Assembly (NCBI GenBank): GCA_031271075.1
Contig: JAISWN010000026.1
Coordinates: 1-10,316, forward strand
Length of the DNA stretch: 10,316 nt
Reading direction: 5' to 3'
DNA from: Treponema sp.
GTDB taxonomy: Bacteria; Spirochaetota; Spirochaetia; Treponematales; Breznakiellaceae
A model generated the notes under the pieces. The model had not been told where the DNA came from. It did no database searches and was given only the letters and a program-made list of their open reading frames with translations. This document shows positions 5,483-10,316 of this stretch, in pieces. A program made the position numbers and the translations under genes. Within the stretch, counting starts at the first letter, position 1, and every line of letters starts with the position of its first letter.

Positions 5483-5702
5483 CAGCCCCCGGACCGAAGG
5501 CCTGTTTCTCTTTGTCCTTTTCCCCGTTTATTTTCAAGAGCCGCTCTATCGCCTGGTTCAGACAACTGTTCAAAACCACCGGATTATAGGCGCTCTTCCG
5601 CCGCGTAAGTTCCGCCTTGCTTTCCTCCGACACCAGGGGCGACTCAAGCAACCGCTGATAGGGCGTCTTCGGACTCCAAGTAACCGACTTTATGGACAGA
5701 CA
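5463..5702 (-). pseudogene. C-terminal fragment of an integrase-core/ISNCY-like transposase
   Basis: The minus-strand frame from 5702 reads PKTPYQRLLESPLVSEE and continues AELTRRKSAYNPVVLN, then LNQAIERLLK, ending at TGA 5463-5465. I recognise this pattern as the C-terminal region of DDE transposases with an integrase core carried by ISNCY-type elements. The catalytic core is missing. There is no start codon: the frame opens directly after the stop codon of the MBL gene (TAG at 5703-5705), which lies in the same frame. The IS sequence therefore begins essentially at the MBL stop, and the insertion or deletion boundary may have set the present end of that protein. IS family assignment is from memory of the motif and is not certain. 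Confidence 0.55.
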
Positions 5703-6374
5703 CTAACTATCTATTCTGAAACGCGGCCGGTGATCCCATTTGTGTTCGTAGAACTTTATTCCCGCGTTGTAGCGGCGTTCCGCTTCCAGGGTAGAGGGCG
5801 GCCCGTGGGAGGGCAGTATTATGAAGTCTCCGGGTAGGGAGAGTATCTTGCTCCGCAGGGCGGTCATCTGCACCTTGGCCCCGTAGGCGCTGGCGGTACG
5901 GCCCACCAGGCCCGCGCTCAGGCTGTCGCCGGTAAAAAGCAGACGGCCGGCCAGGAATACGGCGGAATCCGAAGAGTGGCCCGGCGTGGAAATAACGTGA
6001 AACTTAAAGGATCCCACAACGATAACATCACCGTCCCGCACCATATTGGTCCTGTGTTCCCTGATAATCGGGTTTACTGCGTAAATTTCCGTGCGGTAGA
6101 TCCGTTTCAGGGTATCCAGCCCGTAAACATGCTTCGGATGATCGTGGGTTATCAGCACGCCGCGAAGGTTGTAATTGTTGTTCTCGATGAATCCCAGTAT
6201 CTGCTCGTCCATTTCGCCGGGATCGACGATTACCGCTTCCCGCGGCCAACTGTCCTGACGGGGCAGTTCCCGGGGATCCGCCGCGCCCCCGGAGCCGTTT
6301 TCCTCCGGAATGTCTGTCCCCAGGACATAACAGTTGCTGAAACCAGAGCGGCAGTAATGATAAAAGAGTTTCAC
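5703..6374 (-). CDS. MBL-fold metallo-hydrolase with a variant metal motif
   Basis: This is a 223-aa metallo-beta-lactamase-fold protein. Motifs in order are VDPGE (49-53), THDHPKH (75-81), PGHSS (130-134), TGDSL (148-152) and PSHGP (187-191). These give ligands H76, H78, H81, H132, D149 and H189, the pattern of the glyoxalase II-like hydrolase branch. The usual Asp of HxHxDH is Lys80 here, so one ligand of the second metal is replaced. An insert rich in Gly, Pro and Glu (about 22-44) separates the first strands. It starts at GTG 6374, one base after the stop of the pentapeptide gene, and its ribosome site (GGGGAA) lies in the last codons of that gene, so translation is probably coupled. Substrate is unknown. 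Its stop abuts a transposase remnant; the final residues could have been altered by that insertion. Confidence 0.85.
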   Translation of the reverse strand: MKLFYHYCRSGFSNCYVLGTDIPEENGSGGAADPRELPRQDSWPREAVIVDPGEMDEQILGFIENNNYNLRGVLITHDHPKHVYGLDTLKRIYRTEIYAVNPIIREHRTNMVRDGDVIVVGSFKFHVISTPGHSSDSAVFLAGRLLFTGDSLSAGLVGRTASAYGAKVQMTALRSKILSLPGDFIILPSHGPPSTLEAERRYNAGIKFYEHKWDHRPRFRIDS

Positions 6375-6375
6375 C

Positions 6376-6981
6376 CTATTCCCCGATTTCGAAGATCGCT
6401 TCCGCGGTGTTGGAAGCCTTAAAATTCACCCGCTCCTGCCTGGTTTTAAAAAAATAAACCCGCTTCAGGTTACAGTCTTTAAAATCAGAATCGGTGATGT
6501 CCGTGTCGATGAAGCGGCTGTTGCAGAGGTTTGATTTATTGAAGGTGGAATCGGAAATGACCGATCCGCCGTAGTTGATCTGTACCAGTTCGGAGTCTTC
6601 AAAAGTACAGTTCCGCAGGGTAGAGCCGCCGAAGGAAAGGAATTCCAGATTGGAGCCCGAAAAGTCGCAGTGGTTGAAAACGGTGAAATCAAAAAAAACC
6701 ATCCGCATCAGCGTCTGGGTGAACAGGCACATGGTAAAGGATGCCCCGGAGAAATTACAGCCGTAGAATCTCCGCTTTGAGAAGTCCATCCCCTCAAAGC
6801 GCAGTCCGCAGGCGGAAAGGTTTTTAACCACCTCCCGCCGGCTGATATAGTCGCCGATCCGTTCCACCTCAAGGGCCGGGTTCGCCGCGTGGATGGCGCA
6901 GGTATTGGAACCGCTGATAGCCGGTCTTCCGCAGCCGGCCGCGCAGGGGACAAGGGCAAACATACTAACGTTATAGCCCAA
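6376..6981 (-). CDS. Pentapeptide-repeat protein with N-terminal zinc-finger-like cluster
   Basis: This is a 201-aa protein. Residues about 60-190 consist of degenerate five-residue repeats with Phe or Leu at the centre (for example FYGCN, FSGAS, FNHCD, FSGSN, LEFLS, FEDSE, FNKSN, FIDTD, FKDCN), predicting a right-handed quadrilateral beta-helix. The N-terminus holds C13, C17, C28 and H31 (C-x3-C-x10-C-x2-H), a plausible small zinc site. Family members range from gyrase-protecting DNA mimics to adaptors; nothing here fixes the role, and the sequence is less regular than Qnr/MfpA. The start is taken as TTG 6981 because AAGGGGG (6986-6992) lies 4 bases upstream. The alternative ATG at 6963 has no ribosome site but would still keep the Cys cluster. 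It is third in the murD operon and coupled to the MBL gene. Confidence 0.85.
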   Translation of the reverse strand: MGYNVSMFALVPCAAGCGRPAISGSNTCAIHAANPALEVERIGDYISRREVVKNLSACGLRFEGMDFSKRRFYGCNFSGASFTMCLFTQTLMRMVFFDFTVFNHCDFSGSNLEFLSFGGSTLRNCTFEDSELVQINYGGSVISDSTFNKSNLCNSRFIDTDITDSDFKDCNLKRVYFFKTRQERVNFKASNTAEAIFEIGE

Positions 6982-7010
6982 AATTCCCCCTTGGTCAAAG
7001 CCCGCGGCTA

Positions 7011-7033
7011 TAAGCCTCTGGACTATAGGCTTA
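7011..7033 (-). other. Small hairpin between the epmA-like and pentapeptide genes
   Basis: TAAGCCT (7011-7017) and AGGCTTA (7027-7033) form a 7-bp stem with a 9-base loop in the 77-base gap. No T-run follows on the minus strand, so it is not a convincing terminator. It may be an RNA stability or processing site. Confidence 0.2.
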
Positions 7034-7058
7034 AATCCGCTGTTTCACGGGCCGCGCC

Positions 7059-8102
7059 TTACCCCATGGGAAAGGGGAGCGCCCCGTCTATAGTGGAGCG
7101 TCCGGCCAGGGCCATGACAAGCCGGTCCAGTCCCATGGCGACGCCGGAACAGGGGGGGAAGGGCCGTTCCCGGCCGCCGGGGCCGGGTTTGGGCAGAAAC
7201 AGTTTCCAGTAATCGGGGTCCACCTGGTGGGGAATCAGGGCGGTTTCCCGCTTGGCCGCCGCCTGGGAGGCAAAGAAGCGGCGCACTTCCTCCGGCCCGG
7301 TTTCTTCGGAGTAACAGTTTGCCAGTTCTATGCCCCGGACGTAGAGTTCCCAGCGTTCCGCGGTTTTCCCACCGGCCTTTTTTTTTGCCAGGCAGGGCAC
7401 GAAGGCGGGGTAATCGACCATGGCCAGGGGCCTGTCCCTGGGGATCATGGGTTCCACCGCGTGGATGAAGATCAGGTCGTAGAGAGCCCCGGTATCCAAA
7501 CCGGGCGGGGGGTCAAGGCCGAGCCGCCGGGCCTCAGCCTCAAGACCGCCGGGAGCGGCGGCGGCCTGGAAAAGGTCGAAACCCGCCCACCGGCCGAAGG
7601 CTTCCCCCATACTTATCCGCTGAAAGGGGGGCTGTAATAAAGCCCCGGGGCTCGTGAAAACCAGGGCCTCGGGCCTGGCCCCCGGTTCCCGCGCCCCATC
7701 CAGGCGGCTTAGCAGGTAGGCGAAGAGATCCTCGGTGATTGCCAGGGAATCCAGGTAATCCGCGTCCATGGTGTAGTATTCAAGCATGGTAAATTCCGGG
7801 CTGTGGAAAGGGCCTGCGGATTCGCCGTTGCGGAAGCACTTGCAGATCTGGTAGAGGCTCTGCCGGTGGCCGGCAATGAGTTTTTTCATCCAGATCTCCG
7901 GGGAAGGAACCAGCCAATAGGGTTCAGGTTCCCGGCTGCCGCCCGGGAAAAGCCGCCGGGTCTCGAAAACTTCCAGGCAGGATTCGGGGATAAGATCCGG
8001 GGAGAGTACCGGGGTATCCGCTTCCAGGTAGCGGCGTTCATCGAAAAAACGGCGGATCTCCCTGAAGACCGCCGCCCTGAACCGCAGTAACTCTATGTCC
8101 AT
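7059..8102 (-). CDS. epmA: EF-P--(R)-beta-lysine ligase-like (EpmA/PoxA/GenX), class II lysyl-tRNA synthetase paralogue
   Basis: EpmA activates (R)-beta-lysine with ATP and attaches it to a lysine of elongation factor P, which relieves ribosome stalling at proline runs. The protein has only the class II catalytic core (347 aa; E. coli EpmA has 325) and lacks the anticodon-binding domain of true LysRS. Motif 2 is at about 89-110 (FRNGE...HSPEFTMLEYY). GIELANCY (257-264) and motif 3 CSGVAMGLDRLVM (318-330, Arg327) follow, all close to E. coli EpmA. Ala322 sits where EpmA has Ala and LysRS has Gly, a position known to influence beta-lysine versus alpha-lysine use. It starts 30 bases after the murD stop, with only GAGAG as a ribosome site, so it is likely co-transcribed. 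No efp or epmB gene is in the window. Substrate assignment is inference from motifs. Confidence 0.88.
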   Translation of the reverse strand: MDIELLRFRAAVFREIRRFFDERRYLEADTPVLSPDLIPESCLEVFETRRLFPGGSREPEPYWLVPSPEIWMKKLIAGHRQSLYQICKCFRNGESAGPFHSPEFTMLEYYTMDADYLDSLAITEDLFAYLLSRLDGAREPGARPEALVFTSPGALLQPPFQRISMGEAFGRWAGFDLFQAAAAPGGLEAEARRLGLDPPPGLDTGALYDLIFIHAVEPMIPRDRPLAMVDYPAFVPCLAKKKAGGKTAERWELYVRGIELANCYSEETGPEEVRRFFASQAAAKRETALIPHQVDPDYWKLFLPKPGPGGRERPFPPCSGVAMGLDRLVMALAGRSTIDGALPFPMG

Positions 8103-8132
8103 AACTCTCTGCCCATGGCGTTTCTTCCCGCT

Positions 8133-9623
8133 TCAGTTTGCCAGCCGGCGTACCGCTTCCTTCCACTTTTCGCCCCGGTCAAATTCGTTGAGGAACATGC
8201 CGAAGCTGGCGCAGCCCGGGGAGAGTAGGGCGGTGTCCCCCGGCCGGGCCGCGTCCAGTACCGCCTGTACCGCGCCGTCTACCGTGTCGAAGGGACCCCG
8301 GAAGGGGACGCCCCCGGCGGCGAAAAGTTCCTTCAGCTTGTCGGTGCCGCTTCCGGCCAGGAGGATTATCCCCTTTAACCCTTGGGCGGCGCCTGCCAGG
8401 GGGCTGTAGTCCAGGTTCTTGTCGGCTCCGCCGGTAACAAGGATCAGCGGCGATTCCCCCCGGAAGGCCTCCACCGCGGCGGCCGCGGCCTCGGGGATCG
8501 TGGCGGCGGTATCGTTGTAGAAACGGACGCCTCCGGCCTGGTGGAAGAATTCCAGACGGTGCTCAATGCCGGGAAAACTTCCCAGGGCTTCCCGGACCAG
8601 TTCCGGGGGAAGGCCCAGGTCGAGCAGGGCCAGGGCCGCCGCCAGAAGATTCATCCGCTGGTGCCGTCCGGGAACCAGGAGCCTTTCGGGAACCGCCTCG
8701 ATGATCCGCCCTTTAAGAGCCCCGGAAACTCCGGGGCCTTCGTAAAAGCGGGCGAAACCGGAAGCCCCGTCAAGCCAGCCGCCGCTTGTCCCTTCCGGAA
8801 GGGGCCCTTCCCCGTAAAGCAGGGGCCGGCCGCGGCTTTCCGCCAGGAAACCGGGCCCCCAGCCCTCACTTCCGGCGACAGTGGCGTCCCGGCCGTCCTG
8901 CCCCCGGTAGATAACCCGCTTGTCTTCCACGTAGGCTTCCATGCTGCCGTAGCGGTCCTGGTGATCCCTCATGATGGGGGTAAGTACCGCGCAACGGGGC
9001 TTGAGGAGCGCTTCCCCTTCGCCGTTTTTCCTGCCCCCCAGATCCCCAAGCTGCCAGCTTGAGAGTTCCAGCACCACATCGTCTTCGGGACCCAGTTCGT
9101 CCAGGAAGCTTAAGGGGGATACGGTGATGTTGCCCCCAAGCCAGGCTTTACCCGGCAAGGCCGTTTTTTGGCCGGGGGCCGGAGGCTCTCCCCCTGATCC
9201 CCGGGCTTCCCGCAGGACCCAGCGCAGGGCCGAGGCGGTACCGGACTTGCCCTTGGAACCGGTAACGGCGGTCAGGCGGGCGGGGGAGGCGCTAAGGAAC
9301 AGGGAAATATCGGTTTCTATCCGCCGGGCCGCTTTAAGGTAGGGGGAATCGGGCCTGACCCCGGGATTCTTGATGACCAGGTCGGCCTTTTCAAAATCCG
9401 CCATTTCGTGACGGCCCAGCACGTAACGAAATGGCCGGCCGCCCGCTGCCCCCCGGCCCTTTTCCGCCTCAAGTTTTTCTATTGAGGGGGCCAGGGCTTT
9501 TTCGTCTTTCAGATCCGTTACGGTAACCTCGGCCCCGTGCCGGGCCAGGTAGCGGGCCGATTCCAGCCCGCCCCCGTGGAGACCCAGGCCCATCACCAGG
9601 GCTTTCATTCCCGAGTATTCCAT
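8133..9623 (-). CDS. murD: UDP-N-acetylmuramoyl-alanine--glutamate ligase, MurD-like
   Basis: MurD adds glutamate to UDP-MurNAc-L-Ala in the cytoplasm during peptidoglycan precursor synthesis, using ATP. The 496 residues contain an N-terminal Rossmann start (GLGLHGGG at 12-19) and the Mur-ligase P-loop TGSKGKSGT (121-129). LELSSWQL (185-192), MRDHQDRYGS (218-227) and YVEDKRVIY (231-239, with the lysine carbamylated in the family) follow. GRHQRMN (319-325), GIEHRLEF (352-359), TGGADKN (397-403) and LLSPGCASFGMF (466-477) complete the order. The family signature NDSKATN is replaced by NDTAATI (370-376). Several Gly/Pro-rich insertions (about 141-156 and 268-300) lengthen it beyond the common 440-450. 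The start at 9623 is set by GGAGGG five bases upstream; an in-frame codon at 9731 would overlap the divergent gene and is rejected. First gene of the operon. Confidence 0.9.
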   Translation of the reverse strand: MEYSGMKALVMGLGLHGGGLESARYLARHGAEVTVTDLKDEKALAPSIEKLEAEKGRGAAGGRPFRYVLGRHEMADFEKADLVIKNPGVRPDSPYLKAARRIETDISLFLSASPARLTAVTGSKGKSGTASALRWVLREARGSGGEPPAPGQKTALPGKAWLGGNITVSPLSFLDELGPEDDVVLELSSWQLGDLGGRKNGEGEALLKPRCAVLTPIMRDHQDRYGSMEAYVEDKRVIYRGQDGRDATVAGSEGWGPGFLAESRGRPLLYGEGPLPEGTSGGWLDGASGFARFYEGPGVSGALKGRIIEAVPERLLVPGRHQRMNLLAAALALLDLGLPPELVREALGSFPGIEHRLEFFHQAGGVRFYNDTAATIPEAAAAAVEAFRGESPLILVTGGADKNLDYSPLAGAAQGLKGIILLAGSGTDKLKELFAAGGVPFRGPFDTVDGAVQAVLDAARPGDTALLSPGCASFGMFLNEFDRGEKWKEAVRRLAN

Positions 9624-9628
9624 CCTGA

Positions 9629-9634
9629 CCCTCC
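9629..9634 (-). promoter_or_regulatory. Shine-Dalgarno site setting the murD start
   Basis: The minus strand reads GGAGGG, five bases before the ATG at 9623-9621. The second ATG (9608) would be 20 bases away, and upstream alternatives have no such site. It therefore fixes the start of the MurD-like protein. Confidence 0.75.
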
Positions 9635-9686
9635 AAGCCCCCGAAGCTGCTTCGTAGTATGATAGTTCAATACCGGAGTTTCCGAT

Positions 9687-9715
9687 ATTATAATAGATGG
9701 CGCAAAACGAGATAA
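9687..9715 (-). promoter_or_regulatory. Possible promoter of the murD operon
   Basis: On the minus strand TATAAT (9692-9687) is preceded after 17 bases by TTATCT (9715-9710), a weak -35. A transcript would start near 9680, leaving a leader of about 57 bases before murD. The -35 lies inside the first codons of the divergent DUF2804-type gene. ATTATAAT (9687-9694) is palindromic, so a -10 can also be read on the other strand. Confidence 0.35.
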
Positions 9716-10316
9716 GCTCGCCGGTATCCATTCTGGATGATTCCGGCTGGCCCCGGAATTTCGGCTGGGCCCGGCAGCCCTACTTCTTCTACGATCCCGG
9801 CCAGCTCTGGGCCCCCCGGAGAAGACTTTCCGAAGCGGATCGTTACATCGTCTTTTCCCCCACCCATCTCCTGATCATGGAGATCCGCGACGACGGCCTT
9901 CTGGGCAGTCTGAGTATCACCCTAATATCCCTGAAGGACAAGAAACGTTCCACCCACGTCCACCTTGCCCCCTTTTCTCTGGGAAGCTTCGATCTGCCCC
10001 CGGGGAGCGAAAACGGATCGATACGGATAGAGCGGAAGAAGTCCATGCTGAATTTTGTTACCATGGAAGGAGGGGTGCGGATCATCAAGGCGGATTTCGC
10101 CAGCTTCGGACACAACCGGAGTCTGCGGGGCGAACTGGTACTGTCCGGGCCGCCCGGCGCGGAATCACTGGTAACTACCGTGCCCTGGCGGCGGGAGAAA
10201 AACGCCTTCCGCTACTCCCGGCGTTCTCCCTGGTACATCGTGGAAGGGGTGGTACAGATAGGGTCTACGGAACTGGTGTTCACCAGGGGAAACGGGTGGG
10301 GCATTTTTGACTGGAA
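9697..10316 (+). CDS. DUF2804-type protein, 3' end outside window
   Basis: An uninterrupted frame of 206 codons runs from ATG 9697 off the right edge. The N-terminus has NEISSPVSILDDSG then FGWARQPYFFYDP (22-34), followed by EADRYIVFSPTHLLIMEIRD (46-65), SITLISLKDKKR (73-84) and LPPGSENGSIRI. This order matches DUF2804 proteins, beta-rich proteins of about 330-370 residues whose activity is unknown to me. An in-frame TAG directly precedes the ATG (9694-9696), so translation cannot start earlier, yet no ribosome site is visible: the upstream sequence is GATATTATAATAG. It is divergent from murD, with 73 bases between the start codons. Confidence 0.82.
   Translation, partial: MAQNEISSPVSILDDSGWPRNFGWARQPYFFYDPGQLWAPRRRLSEADRYIVFSPTHLLIMEIRDDGLLGSLSITLISLKDKKRSTHVHLAPFSLGSFDLPPGSENGSIRIERKKSMLNFVTMEGGVRIIKADFASFGHNRSLRGELVLSGPPGAESLVTTVPWRREKNAFRYSRRSPWYIVEGVVQIGSTELVFTRGNGWGIFDW

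Noticed and set aside
8382..9062. 226-codon open frame on the plus strand
   Set aside because: It lies wholly opposite murD, whose motifs are unmistakable; its translation is Gly/Val-rich with no domain.
9624..9731. Upstream extension of the MurD-like protein to 9731
   Set aside because: It would overlap the divergent DUF2804-type gene and the promoter region; GGAGGG places the start at 9623, and the Rossmann start follows shortly after.

Overview
The window looks like chromosomal DNA from a Treponema-type spirochaete. This is inferred from gene families I associate with that group: an AAA-ATPase-like/PD-(D/E)XK protein, a DUF2259-type secreted protein, a DUF2804-type protein, a stand-alone EpmA/GenX lysyl-tRNA-synthetase-like enzyme, and IS and integrase remnants. 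No gene fixes the species. Genes are closely packed and GC-rich, except for a visibly AT-richer, largely non-coding and decayed stretch at about 4.2-5.5 kb.

Left part (1-4217). The 3' part of an AAA-ATPase-like/PD-(D/E)XK gene runs in from the left edge. It is followed by an unrecognised 148-aa protein on the same strand. Convergent to that is a secreted DUF2259-type protein, transcribed divergently from a polytopic membrane protein. The membrane protein gene ends in a clear intrinsic terminator and converges on a CTP-dependent polyprenol/phytol kinase-like membrane enzyme.

Middle (4218-5702). This holds a 428-base stretch without a convincing gene, containing short repeats and a strikingly self-complementary segment (4413-4534). 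A tRNA-Val(CAC) with a plausible promoter follows. Immediately downstream is a mobile-element graveyard: the N-terminus of a tyrosine-type integrase broken by a one-base deletion, joined directly to the C-terminus of an IS1634/IS4-like transposase, then a possible unidentified gene fragment, then the C-terminus of a second, opposite-strand transposase next to a direct repeat that may mark an IS end.

Right part (5703-9623, minus strand). Four genes probably form one operon in the order murD-like, epmA-like, pentapeptide-repeat protein, metallo-beta-lactamase (MBL)-fold hydrolase. The last two are separated by one base and look translationally coupled. MurD makes a peptidoglycan precursor and the EpmA-like enzyme would modify elongation factor P, so the operon appears to mix housekeeping with two genes of unknown role. 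A DUF2804-type gene is read divergently from murD and leaves the window at the right edge.

I see no CRISPR array, complete mobile element or clearly new multi-gene system. The best candidates for something undescribed are the structured segment at 4413-4534, the coupled zinc-finger-like pentapeptide/variant MBL pair, and the substituted signature loop in the MurD-like protein.
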